Shown here piece by piece: positions 42,487 to 53,190 of a DNA stretch of 64,000 nucleotides. The notes below the pieces were generated by a model. The model was given only the letters and a program-made list of their open reading frames with translations, did no database searches and was not told the DNA's origin. Both the position numbers and the translations under genes were made by a program. The first letter of the stretch is position 1. The number at the start of each line of letters is the position of its first letter. The stretch comes from Balanoglossus misakiensis (lineage: Eukaryota > Hemichordata). Location: positions 11,842,001 to 11,906,000 of the forward strand of contig CM082583.2 of NCBI GenBank assembly GCA_040954595.2. Reading direction: 5' to 3'.

Positions 42487-43292
42487 GATTCAGATGATTT
42501 TAAATGTACCTAGAAGATATAGTAATCAGTATTATCAGCTGGTAAAATCATTGCAGTAGGATGTCTGAATCAATGCTATTTGACATCTGATGAACAACAA
42601 TAACATACAATCAATAACATTCTGAGTCTCAGGTGCAGTCATGTACTTTTAAAAAAACATACTTTTATATTACATGTGCTTGATCCAGATAGATCCAGAT
42701 AGAGAAACATAACACACGCAATTGGATCTACACTTGACTCATTGAGTGACAGCAGCTGTATCTTGACTGAGCATTGTCTGTTAAGATCAACATTCACTGT
42801 ATGCACTTTGATATCAGATTCACCAAGGCCAGGTGAATGTCAAAAGGATACAATTACAGGTACATTAAAATAAAAACTTCATGTGTACATCTATGACACA
42901 ATCGCACAGCTTTTGGGATTGTACCTTTTGGAGTGAACCCTTGTCTCATCAAAATCAGAGGGAAGAAACAGGATGAGAGAGGAAAATAAGGATTGGGAAA
43001 ATCTAAAATCCACAATCATACCAGCAACATATGCTGACATTTATTTGTCCTTGACTTTCAAGGGAATACAAGGGTACAGAAGTAACTCAACAAAATTGTG
43101 GGTATGTACACATGAGTCATGAATTTTGAAAACATTTAGGCCTTGACAATTGACTGCCAAAGGTCAGTTATAGACACTACTAATAACCTGTTAGATGGAT
43201 GTACCGGTACAATTGCTGTAGTTAATACTTTATCAGTGATTTCTAAATATCCCCTGCCTGTATAGATAATAAAACATTGGCATGATTTGGAA

Positions 43293-43464
43293 TACTGTAA
43301 AACGGGTTATTTTTGCGAGCAATCAATTTCACGAATAAACAAGAGCCAGAAAAATTTGAAAATAAAAAGTCACGTCATATGTTTTCGAAGATAATGATGT
43401 ACTAAATGAAACTCTTTTGATATCGCGAAAATTTCCTGTCGCAAAAATAACCCGTTTTACAGTA
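43293..43464. mobile_element. MITE-like element with perfect 26-bp terminal inverted repeats
   Basis: The left end (43293-43318, TA then CTGTAAAACGGGTTATTTTT...) is repeated exactly in inverse orientation at the right end (43439-43464). Both ends include TA, consistent with a TA target duplication of the Tc1/mariner type. The 172-bp element has no coding capacity, and its inner parts are also loosely palindromic. Confidence 0.8.
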
Positions 43465-43735
43465 TAATCAAAATGCCACCATTCTCTTGATTGTTTGGTC
43501 ACATCTGTGTTTACTAAAAAAAATCCATGCATACATGATGATGTTATTGTATGAACTCCATGTAAACTCAGGGTTTATAAGTTAATAATACAATTACAAT
43601 GTAGTACGTTTTACCCCTTGTAGCATTGGAATAGTAGCAAATTTAGGGGCATTTAAATTTAAATTCCAAATCAAGATGAACAATTTCTATTTAATTATTT
43701 AGCCTGTAATTGTAATACAATGTAGTCAGCAGTAA

Positions 43736-43855
43736 AAGTTACTGAGGCTTTACTAATAAACCATTATCCAGAAATTAACAATCTGTGGGTTCGTCAAGTT
43801 ACTGGGGCTTTACTAATAAACCATTATCCAGAAATTAACAATCTGTGGGTTCGTC
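43736..43855. repeat. 60-bp tandem duplication, two copies
   Basis: The 60 bases from 43736 (AAGTTACTGAGGC...) to 43795 repeat immediately at 43796-43855 with a single difference (A versus G, positions 43745 and 43805). The near identity in noncoding DNA suggests a recent event. Confidence 0.95.
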
Positions 43856-44569
43856 AGTGGCGCATCAAATGGGCTAAAGAGGGCACACTTATGACCCCGT
43901 CGACGTAGAGGTCAACCTCTTGGCGAACGACTGAAAGACACCCAACCAGTCACTCCACACGATAAAAAGCTGCAGCATAGAACTGTTGCGTAAGAAATTT
44001 CATCATTTAGTTTTCTTGCATTAGTGATTTCAAAGACGCGGCATTTTTCTAGCTACTACATCAATAATCAGTACTATGCGATCATTAGTAACCCGAGTAC
44101 CATGTCTCGAGGAGCCGTGTCTGGCTGGTTGGTTGGCCGAACGTCGTCGGTTACGACCTCGACCAGCCAGTTCGTGTCCATGAAATCAGGTTTTCAAGTT
44201 ACCACTGACTATCAAGATCCGTGTCTTTAATTGACATTGGCTTACCTATTTAAGATATTGCACTGGTGATGTAAGATCTTGGGAAAATTAGGTGACACGT
44301 AAAAATTCTAGCAATGGCATCAAAACAACAGAGTCATATTCCTTGTCCGCCATTACTAATCCCACTAGGCTGCTCTAAATGTTCCTTCTCAACAAGGGAA
44401 CGTTCATTACTTACTGTAGGCGTGGGCAATGGAATTTTCTAGAAAGTCGCCTCATATTGGACGTTGAGATATATTACATTAGCATTTTTCAACTCTCCAG
44501 AGACATTCACTTCTAGAGTACAGTTATGGCCGTATTCTTGTTAAAAGGAAGCCTGGAAAAAGTGAAAAT

Positions 44570-44663
44570 CTGTCAGAAGGTTCGCACATATATACAAGTG
44601 ACTCTTTAATATTTGTTATGGACATGTCAGAAGCTTCGCACATACAAGTGACTCTTTTAAACA
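44570..44663. repeat. Diverged tandem duplication, about 55-bp period
   Basis: TGTCAGAAGGTTCGCACATA, with ACAAGTGACTCTTTAA shortly after, recurs about 55 bases later as TGTCAGAAGCTTCGCACATA with ACAAGTGACTCTTTTA. Small indels separate the copies, so it is older than the 60-bp duplication nearby. Confidence 0.7.
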
Positions 44664-45652
44664 TTAATGAAAACCCAAAGTCTGCATGGGCGGGTGTTGT
44701 TTCGTGTTTAATTTTAGAAAAGAAGACTGCATGCATTGTCTGAAAGGTATTGTGTAATTTATAATGATGTACATGTAATGAAATGTGACGACGAATCATT
44801 TCCCAGTCCAGCCAACACCCTGTTGGATATACATGGCATCTTCCTACTGATATTCGTAAAAGTTAAAATGGTATCGCCAAAACGTTAAAAGTAACAATTA
44901 CCCCAATGGACTCGAAATTTATGATTTAAAAAAATATATATGCTTTTTATACTGCATAATACGAATTCATATGACAAAAAACCTACAGTCAGGCAAATCG
45001 TGTTTTATTTCAGCAGCTTGAGGAGTATGCCAGCTGATTGTTGACCCTCTGCCCCTGACGCGTTAACGCGCGCAATTCCCAATTATTGAAACTTCTCGTA
45101 ATGCACGAGGCCCGGGGATCGTGGGACAACAGGAGATAAATATAGTAAACTTAAAGGTAAATATGATTCTTTGACCTAATACAGACCAGATTTGTCAGTC
45201 AGACAGCTCCAGCAAAGTAGCACAGCAGGGAAAATGTAAATTTCAGGAATGCAATCAACAATGTACATTGCTTTTGAACCAAGTTTTAACGGAAATTAGT
45301 GTAGGCATGGATTGTGGTATGACAATCTTTTCAGTTTTGAAGAGTGGACCCACATTGAGAGTGAAAAGTCATGTATTATTGTATGCAGTAGAGACTGCAC
45401 GCAGCATACTTTAGGGTTTATGAAACACATGAAACATACAACTGTTGTACAAAGATACAATGGGAAAGAAAATCATATGATCAAATTGATCATAAACATA
45501 CATCTCTTTAAAATTATAGAGAAATTGCTCTTATTAATATGCATCATTCTATTTGTTTTGCCATAGCTTTGCAAGTCATGCAGTTTTGATCCCAGGGCAG
45601 CGTGGGTCCACTTTCAAAACTGAACTGAAGTGTCTACCACTGAACCCTGGAA

Positions 45653-47209
45653 ATGGCTGAGACCAGAGTGAACAACATAGAAGATGATGCAACCCAGGTG
45701 ACCATGGCAACCACTGGCAAGAAAAGAGGAGGGATGGCAGACGACAAAGTTCATGGGGCAACTGTAGGCGAATATGAGGTGGAGAACATTTATGACTATT
45801 CCAAAGAAGAGGATGGGACAGAGTGGTACTTTGTGCAGTGGAAGGGATACACTTTCGAAGAATCCACTTGGGAACCGAAGTCTTATCTGAGAAAGTGCAA
45901 GTTGAAGCTTAAGAGATTTCACAGAGAACAGTATCTTGAGCACAAAAAGTTGAAGAAGTTGCAGAAAAAACAGAAAGTGAAAGACAGTGATGTGAAGGAA
46001 GCAAAAGAAAGTAAAAAGAAAAGCAGTGGTAATGAGTATGAAGTTGAATTCATTGTCGACTTTAAGAGAAATGAAAACGGAAAGAAACTCTATCTTGTCA
46101 AGTGGAAAGGCTTCTCTGAGGATGAGAATACGTGGGAACCGAAACGCAATCTGGCCAACTGCATTCCAAAGCTTGAGCAGTTCCACAAGAAGAGGACGAG
46201 AGACGAGTTGCTGAGAAAGAAACTAGAGAAGAAAAGGCAGGTGGAGGAGGCTAAAAGGAAGGTTGAGGAAGCTAAAATGAATGAGCAACTGCAGCTGGAG
46301 ATCGAGAATGATAAAGTGGATTTTGGTGATCAGAGACCAGAACTGATTAAACAGTTGAAAGCCTGGCGAGACGAGATCAATGCAAAGTCTACAGACCCTG
46401 CTCCTGTCAAAGTACAAAATACAGTGGATTCAGAAGGTCCACCGATGAATTTTACGTACATCAATGAGTGCATTGCCAGCGCTGGTATTACCATCCCCAA
46501 CGATCCTCTGATTGGCTGTGAGTGTTCCGACTGCTTTGAGTGTTCAGATGCGTGCTGTTCCAGTCTGTCTGGTGCCAAGTTCGCCTACAACTTTCACAGG
46601 CGAGTCAGGGTCAAGCCAGGGATGCCCATCTACGAGTGCAACAAGCGGTGCAAGTGTGGACCGAAATGCAAGAACCGAGTTGTACAACACGGCAGGAGGT
46701 ACAAAGTCAGCATATTCAGGACAGCGAACGGCTGTGGATGGGGCGTCAAAACCCTCGAGGACATACGGAAAAATTCGTTTGTGATGGAGTACGTGGGCGA
46801 GGTCATCAGCTACGAAGAGGCAGAGAAGAGAGGTCGCGAATACGACAGCAACGGCCGAACGTACCTCTTTGATTTGGATTACGACAGCAGTCAAGACTAC
46901 ACGTTGGTTGTGGACGCTGCGTTCCATGGTAATGTCTCACACTTCGTCAATCATTCCTGTGACCCCAACATGGTGGTCTACAGTGTTTGGGTCAACCAGG
47001 TGGACATCAGAATGCCACGTATCGCGTTGTTCGCGTGCTGCGACATCAAGGCCGGCGAGGAACTCACATTTGATTACCAGATGACAGGAGCTTCGTCTCG
47101 AGAAGATGCCGAAGCAACCAGCCAAGAAGCTGAGAATGGAGACTTTGCGACTCCAAACACCATTCCTTGTCGATGCGGTGCAGAAATATGTCGAAAATTT
47201 CTCTTTTAA
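45653..47209 (+). CDS. SUV39H1: SUV39H histone H3-K9 methyltransferase with tandem chromodomains
   Basis: A single uninterrupted exon encodes 518 residues, against about 412 in human SUV39H1. Chromodomain 1 covers about residues 40-92 (cage-type aromatics Tyr41, Trp63, Tyr66) and chromodomain 2 about 128-180 (Tyr129, Trp151, Phe154). A Lys/Glu-rich helix follows at 181-225. The Cys-rich pre-SET lies at about 265-340 ([28 protein letters not shown]), then SET at about 348-476 with NHSCDPN (433-439) and ELTFDYQ, then post-[16 protein letters not shown]. The enzyme uses S-adenosylmethionine to place H3K9me2/3 in heterochromatin, and chromodomains read that mark. The start at 45653 is the first ATG of the frame; no upstream coding exon is needed for any domain. 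All catalytic motifs are intact. SUV39H1 and SUV39H2 are vertebrate duplicates, so the symbol marks the family only. Confidence 0.96.
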   Translation: MAETRVNNIEDDATQVTMATTGKKRGGMADDKVHGATVGEYEVENIYDYSKEEDGTEWYFVQWKGYTFEESTWEPKSYLRKCKLKLKRFHREQYLEHKKLKKLQKKQKVKDSDVKEAKESKKKSSGNEYEVEFIVDFKRNENGKKLYLVKWKGFSEDENTWEPKRNLANCIPKLEQFHKKRTRDELLRKKLEKKRQVEEAKRKVEEAKMNEQLQLEIENDKVDFGDQRPELIKQLKAWRDEINAKSTDPAPVKVQNTVDSEGPPMNFTYINECIASAGITIPNDPLIGCECSDCFECSDACCSSLSGAKFAYNFHRRVRVKPGMPIYECNKRCKCGPKCKNRVVQHGRRYKVSIFRTANGCGWGVKTLEDIRKNSFVMEYVGEVISYEEAEKRGREYDSNGRTYLFDLDYDSSQDYTLVVDAAFHGNVSHFVNHSCDPNMVVYSVWVNQVDIRMPRIALFACCDIKAGEELTFDYQMTGASSREDAEATSQEAENGDFATPNTIPCRCGAEICRKFLF

Positions 47210-48169
47210 GATTGTTACCCCAGTGTGATCCATATTCCTGTCACACTGTAAATGGATCTCTTGTCGGTTGCATGTAGCATGCAGCCTCATGGCTTGCGTT
47301 ATATGAACGCAGGTTGGAGTTCTTGCACAGAACAGAACTATCATTTGGGCTGCATCTGTCTGTATGTCCAGACGTCTGTCCACTGGGCAAGAGGTTTAAT
47401 ATTTTGCTGCAGGAATACACTCTCATTTGCACTTGCTTTCTCTTCAATTGACTTCAGTGAAGTTATTAAAGCAATGCTACGGGAATGCCGAAACTAATTT
47501 CAGCAGTTGACACAAACATTCAGTGACTGCTTGATTTTATTATGCGTCTTGTTCAATGTTGCATTCAAAAATAATTCTGAGACGATAAACTCACAGTTTA
47601 GACATCCAACCAAATCAAAATATTAATTGGAAAAAAATATTGTAGAACTTAAGGTTACCTTCATACTCCAATAAAAATTTTCAGGGATTTTTAGCATTTG
47701 TGTAACTGTAATGTATATTAACAGAAAATGTATAGCAACTATTTTTTAGAATGCTATTGACAATTTGAATTTTAATGACATCAGAAGCTGATATTTAGTG
47801 TGTTGTTTTTGATGTATTTTGCGTTTAGAGGAAGAAAAGTCCCTCTTTGACATTTGAAATTTTTTTATTTGCATATCTGCTCACTAAACTACTCACTATT
47901 CATTAGCAGAAGTTGTGTTTGTATTATGTTGCTTGTATTTAGCCAATAAAGTTGTTCAACCATTTGAATATATAAAATTCTTGTGCATGGACTTATTATT
48001 TGATGTTAGAGGGAACTTGGCTGGAGAGTGGATAAGCCCGTCTGCAAAATACTCGGTCATATTATTGGTCATGTTGTCATTTCTTTGAGAAACTTAAGCT
48101 TGTTTGAGGGCAGGTACAATGTTGACACGTTCCTTTGTCAACAGGTGATCAAGGAGGACGATCTGGAAG
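47210..48169 (+). other. SUV39H 3' UTR and gap to the glutaredoxin-like gene
   Basis: The 3' UTR probably ends after AATAAA at 47945-47950, about 740 bases after the stop. Only about 220 bases separate this signal from the next start codon. TTTGTCAACAG ending near 48144 could be an acceptor for a 5' UTR exon of the downstream gene. No other gene seen. Confidence 0.6.
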
Positions 48170-48758
48170 ATGTTTTGGAGAAATCCACTTGGACGATTCC
48201 CAACAGTTGTTAGGCTGTACCAGTTTTACTCCACTGGATCGACAAAAACTCTGCCTGTCTTAACTTTGTATACAAAAGTGAGTAATACATTTGGACTGAT
48301 AAAGAACTGAATTCTTGTACAATGTAATGACCATCCTTTAAATACTGGCAGTATAAACTCGACACCTTTCAGTATTCCTTTTTCAGTATTTTCTTTAATT
48401 AATTGTTAGAAATATATCGCTTTTTATGTTGTTCCAGGAAGTCTGTCCACTGTGTGATGATGCAAAAGAGGTCTTAAAGAAATTCCCAGGCAGGGTAAGA
48501 AATATCCAAATGTGTGTCATAATTAACGTCGTTGAATATAATGCCAACTGTAAGAATTGAGTTATCTTCATGTTCACACTTCTCTTTTCACCGCAGTTCA
48601 CATTAGAGGAGGTTGATATCACAAAGAAAGAAAACAAGGACTGGTTCAAGCGCTACAGATACGACATTCCTGTGTTTCACTTCAAGGGGGAATTTCTCAT
48701 GAAACATCGAGTCGATGAAACACTTCTCGAAAAAGTATTAAATGAACATGAGAAGTGA
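48170..48758 (+). CDS. C5orf63: Glutaredoxin-like protein, C5orf63 type
   Basis: Three exons, 48170-48277, 48438-48494 and 48597-48758, join in phase 0 to give 108 residues. The core is LPVLTLYTKEVCPLCDDAKE, with a CPLC motif at the place of the glutaredoxin active site, followed by FTLEEVDITKKENKDWFKRY and DIPVFHFKGEFLMKHRVDE, typical of the short thioredoxin-fold family that includes human C5orf63 and yeast YDR286C. The cis-Pro is in DIPVF. The function is not well established; a thiol-disulfide role is inferred from the fold and CPxC. The first 25 residues (MFWRNPLGRFPTVVRLYQFY...) are basic and aromatic with no acidic residue, consistent with mitochondrial import. Poly(A) signal AATAAA at 48904-48909. 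Confidence 0.9.
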
Positions 48759-49240
48759 ATGTGATTAAGCCCTTTTATCAAGACCAATTGTTTGGTTTTA
48801 TATGTTGCTTTAGTTCCTGCTGCTATAAAAGTTGGACAGTTCTCCAAATGCTGATGTTCACAGATATTTCTGACTTTATCATGTATAATAGTTTCTGTAG
48901 ATGAATAAACAACTAGAAGCTTCCAGAACTGAGTGTTTGCATTTTTTCTTGTGGAATTCAGTTGGATAATTTCTAACAACTATAGCTTTCTATCCACAAA
49001 CAATTTTATCATGATTACCCTGAGCGAAGTGCGATGAGATTGAAACAAACAACATGCACCTAAGCAATGTTTTTCCTGGCAAAAATTATCCAAAGGGAAG
49101 GGGAATTATATTTTATACTGAGATAGTAAAACTATTCCTTGAAATTGCAAGTTGCGCACCGACATATTCATGTTTATAGTGACAAGCGAGTGCGTTTATG
49201 TGTACAAAGTACAAGGCATTGATTTACGCGACCCCATGTC
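48759..49240 (+). other. C5orf63-like 3' UTR and intergenic gap
   Basis: The UTR ends after AATAAA at 48904-48909, with a T/G-rich downstream element. The remaining 300 bases up to the CpG-rich block hold nothing I recognise. Confidence 0.6.
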
Positions 49241-49484
49241 AGTATCGAACACGTGCAATTTCCGCGCGAGGTGAAGTTTTGAGACAGTGTTACATTCTGA
49301 TTGGTCGAGTGTCAGACGGGGTCGGAACGACGTAACATGATTGGGTAATCGTGTTGCTGAATTCTTCCACGTGCGGTTGTGCGCGTTTCACAGTATTTCA
49401 ATCGGTTAACGGTCAAGATGTGGCGTATCATGTGAGCGAAGAGATGATCAGCCTTTTTGTCGTCAATTGACCATATTTACGCAG
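49241..49484 (+). promoter_or_regulatory. MARCHF promoter and noncoding first exon
   Basis: A CpG-rich stretch contains two CACGTG E-boxes (49250-49255 and 49368-49373) and an inverted CCAAT box (ATTGG, 49300-49304). It ends at a strong donor, GCAG-GTATGT, with the last exon base at 49484. No conserved coding starts here, so a 5' UTR exon is inferred. It would splice to the acceptor ending near 50543 (TTTGGAAACTAG). Confidence 0.55.
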
Positions 49485-50543
49485 GTATGTTGTCTATGTA
49501 ACGATGTCATTTCTCCCGGTGTCCTCGTTTGTTTATGTCTGAGACCCCAGCCAGCCGTCTGCACTTTTTATGGCGCAAAGTATATGTGCCAGACACATCA
49601 AGACCTCCAACATGCATATATTTTCTGTCAGATTCGAAATTGCACAAATGAGGCGGATAATACCAAAGATCATGGACCGATGCGGTTTACGTTAGTCGAG
49701 ATACACAGCCTCCAGTCAAAGCTGTAATCGATTGAGCTTTCCGTACGTGTCCTTGGACGTCTGCGATTGCCAGTCATCTTTGTGCTTAAAACGTGCGGTA
49801 TACAGACATTTGACAAAGACTTCCCCTGAGTGTTACGTCATAAAGCATTTTCCCCTTTCGTTGCCACACTCAAATACCGGCCTTAAATTTCACGAGTTCG
49901 ACAAACATATCGTGATAATAACTACATATCATCAAGTAGTCAATACACATTGGCATTTCAAAAACAAAACAAAAACCGATGACTGAAAGTGTTGCCAACT
50001 TCGACCTTGTGCATGCTATCACTATCAGACAGTCAACAAACGTCTGTCAGTAGTAGAATAACAGAACATTGTAATCGTCCTTGAGCCATTTGGTTTGAAT
50101 TGTGTAGTGAAGCTACAGTGGTAGTCAGAAGAAAATGAATATAGAAGTACTTTCTCGTCATGAAGAGTCGCGATCACGTTCACATTTGATTTCATGCGAT
50201 TTGATTTCTATTAATTTTAAAAATTCACATAGCCAATAATATTCGAATTGTATAAAAGAGTTGCTCAGAATATGATACCACCATGTACCTGTAATATGTC
50301 ATATGTGAGTTGATAATTTTGGATTAAGGAAAATTTCTTGGGCGTTCCCAATATTAAGAAATGTCATTTCATATATGTGATTATATAATTTGTGTGTGTG
50401 TGTTTGTTTGTTTTGCTTGTTTGTTTGTTTATGTGTTTGCTTGATGGTTTGCGAAGTTTGCGAAAAATTTATCGTTCGTGAAAATTTCCAGTTTTACAGT
50501 ATGTCCTTTGGAATAACTTAATTCCTTTTTTCTTTGGAAACTA
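49485..50543 (+). other. First intron of the MARCHF gene
   Basis: Noncoding. It contains a TG/TTTG-rich simple repeat at 50389-50440 and, at about 50440-50505, sequence resembling the right half of the MITE-like element (GCGAAAA-ATTT, then GTTTTACAGTA). The frames at 49467-49986 show no known domain. Confidence 0.5.
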
Positions 50544-50573
50544 GCTGGTCTACTCTGAAATATTCCTGTGAAG

Positions 50574-52021
50574 ATGGAGACGACATCATCTTCCATCGCG
50601 GTGTCAACAGAGACATCATCCAGCAGTACAGCTGTGATTCCCGTTGTGACCTTCTCCTCATCAGGAGTTGTAACGACGTGTACAGAACAGCCAGCATCAC
50701 TGGGTCACCATGGATGTCTCAGTATTACCAGGTGAAATTGAGTACTTAAGAAAACTTCCAAATTTAGTCCCCTGATTAAAACCAGTATTGTAAGTTGCAG
50801 AATAAAATGTCCATCAATCATTAGTGTTTCAGTGTAAATTTAGCTGTCTGTATGAGACCAAAATAACTTGTCTTAAGGATGTTATCAAAATAATGTCTTC
50901 ATTACATGCCAGTAGGTCTTCTGAGCTGTTTTGATATATTTTAAATTCTAAAACTGTCTGTCTGTTGTTTTTTCCCCCAGTTTTAGTACCGTCCTCAGTG
51001 ATGGCCCAATGTGCCGCATTTGTCATGAGGGAGAAAAGTGTGGAGAAGAGTTGATATCGCCGTGCCGCTGCACCGGAACCCTGAGCTATCTGCATCGCGG
51101 ATGTATTGAACAGTGGCTGGCTACTGCCAACTCTACGCAATGTGAGCTGTGCAATTTTGAATTTAGAACGAAGAGACGACCAAGGTCGATTGGACAGGTC
51201 AGTGATGCTTAGGACAGATCATTGGTCAGTGTGCCCTCTAAGCCCATTTGAAGCACCACTGACTCAACAAACTCACTGGTTCTAAAGAACAGATGGTGGC
51301 GCTCTTTTTTTCGCGAGTGCCACCCACTGTTTTGTGAGCATCCAGTTCAAGCCAATTCTAATGTGGTACCAGAATTGTTCACATTTGCTATGATCATCAT
51401 TGTCGCTTTGTTTATTCATTGCTTCATATTCTCTCTTTTTATGGCAGTGGTTCCAACAATCAAGTCAGAACAATGATAGGAGGAATTTGATAGGCGATGT
51501 CATCTGTTTCTTCATCCTGACGCCATTGGTCAGCGCAAGTGCCTGGCTGTGTCTGAATGGGGCACAACATTATCTCCACCATAAAGGACATACCTGGGAA
51601 GCAGCTGGCCTCGTGGGTCTCACAGTTATATTGATCATGATTTACACTGTTTGGGCTGCGGTAGGTTTTACATTCCATGATATTAGGCTGATGCACACGA
51701 GAGAAGTTTGAATGAGCAATGACAATGCATCTATGTTCATGATTAGTGATTTTGTTTACAGGGGATTGTGGTGTTGTTACAGTTCAAATCCCCACGAATT
51801 TAACTTTGATATTCATGTACCAACACATACAGTCACTCATTATATTCGTCTTCTCAATTTAGCTTTCATGTAGATACCACATCTATGTATGGCAGGCATG
51901 GCGAAGAGACAATCAGATTGTACATCTAGTTGTCAGGGAAACGCCAAGCAACGAAACGGAAGAAAACCAGAGCCGAGACACAGCGACAGAAGTGATCAGC
52001 TCCTGGGAGACACAAGTATAG
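50574..52021 (+). CDS. MARCHF3: MARCHF2/3-type membrane RING-CH E3 ubiquitin ligase
   Basis: Four exons (50574-50731, 50981-51197, 51448-51660, 51863-52021) join in phases 2, 0 and 0, giving 248 residues against about 250 in human MARCHF2/3. A Ser/Thr-rich cytosolic N-terminus precedes a C4HC3 RING-CH finger: Cys64, Cys67, Cys81, Cys83, His91, Cys94, Cys107, Cys110 (GPMCRICHEG ... CELCNFEF). Two transmembrane helices follow at about residues 139-160 (IGDVICFFILTPLVSASAWL) and 173-195, then SCRYHIYVWQAWRRDNQIV and a short cytosolic tail. Family members ubiquitinate membrane proteins such as receptors in endosomes and the ER. MARCHF2 and MARCHF3 are vertebrate duplicates; the neighbouring C5orf63 and lamin genes favour MARCHF3. 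The opposite-strand frames are shadows. Confidence 0.94.
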
Positions 52022-53190
52022 CCAGCCGTTGATGAGACCAATGGGTGTGTCCATGCACAAGTGCCATAGATTGATGAGATCTTTGACTCAATCATATCAT
52101 ATTTTGCATCCACACTGTGTGCCAGTCATTCAGTTGTATTTTTTACCAAAGAACTTGTATTTTTTCCCTTCAGTATTGTGGGAAGCGAGTATGTGTGCGA
52201 AAGCTCTTCCTGTATTTACAAAAAGCCGCTAGACAATTGTACAGCATGGGTGATTTTTACTGAAATTTTATCTTTTGTTAAACGTATTGTGGCGCTCCCT
52301 GTTTGTGACATTTGTTTCATAAACAGTGTACGTTGCATTTTTACTTTAAACACTTTTCTTTCATGGCTGTATCCCATAACAATGTGTCTGGTATATTACC
52401 TGGTGTAGGACAGTTATTGTCTGTTGCAAGACTTCTGTTCTAGTGAAGTGTAAATTGCGCTGGTTGGAATAGAAAAGAATTCTGAGTTCATGAGTATTGT
52501 TTCATTGCTGAGTTGTGAAATATCCATAGAAAGACGCAGTGGCCAGTTTCGGTTCCATATTTATTGACGTGCCAACCATACTAATCTAACAAAAACAATG
52601 CAGGTGTTTATGTCAGTGATTTATGTTATTTTATGTGATTCGGTCATTTTTTTTCCAACAGAGTACAATGGAAATCTAATTTCCAAACAAATCAAGCAAT
52701 TTTTTCGGGTAACAAAATCCATGTATATATATTACGTGTTTGTATATGTTATGTTTGTATTCATTCGAGGAAACAATCAAACAGTGGCCATTTGAACATG
52801 TTATTAATTAACTTTACAGAAAATGTACATTTAAGTGTGTGAGTACTAACGTTTTGAAAAATTCAGATTTTAGAAATTCTTTACAACTTGTCCTTTTCCT
52901 TAAAAGCAGTTCTGTCATTTGTTCACTATCCCAAAGCCAGATTTCTGAATGTCGGTCTGATAGCTGTAAAGTAACCTGGACTAATTTAAGTCAGTTTAAA
53001 ATAATAACCAAAGAATACAGAGTACAGTACATCATTAAAACATAACCTTTTCTTGCAAGTTTTAAGTGTTTCCTTCTGACATATCTGTTCAGCAGGTGTA
53101 ATTAATTAAACAGTATCAACCAGATTTTACCTTGTAATAAAGTAAATTTATTGTTAAATGAGTGGTTTGTGTATTTTTGTGTGTGCAGGA
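52022..53190 (+). other. MARCHF 3' UTR
   Basis: AT-rich noncoding sequence leads to AATAAA at 53136-53141, followed by a GT-rich element (TTTGTGTATTTTTGTGTGTG, from about 53166). Short frames at 52029-53045 have no recognisable content. Confidence 0.6.

Larger units (their letters stand above)
42487..45652. other. Divergent upstream region between HERC1 and SUV39H
   Basis: The two genes start head to head 3.2 kb apart. An acceptor near 42510 serves HERC1; a strong minus-strand donor (ACA-GTAAGT) near 44412 could end a HERC1 5' UTR exon. A polypyrimidine-AG (TTTTGCCATAG, ending 45566) probably opens the SUV39H exon. CpG-richer blocks at about 43890-44180 and 45050-45125 are the likeliest promoter cores. 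The frame at 44024-44230 is unrecognised. A MITE-like element and two tandem duplications lie inside and are listed separately. Confidence 0.5.

Noticed and set aside
44024-44230. 68-codon frame containing MSRGAVSGWLVGRTSSVT
   Set aside because: No family recognised and no splice connection to SUV39H, whose own ATG and domains are complete; more likely promoter or UTR sequence.
45614-46186. 190-codon minus-strand frame rich in Phe and Leu
   Set aside because: It is the antisense shadow of the Lys/Glu-rich chromodomain region of SUV39H.
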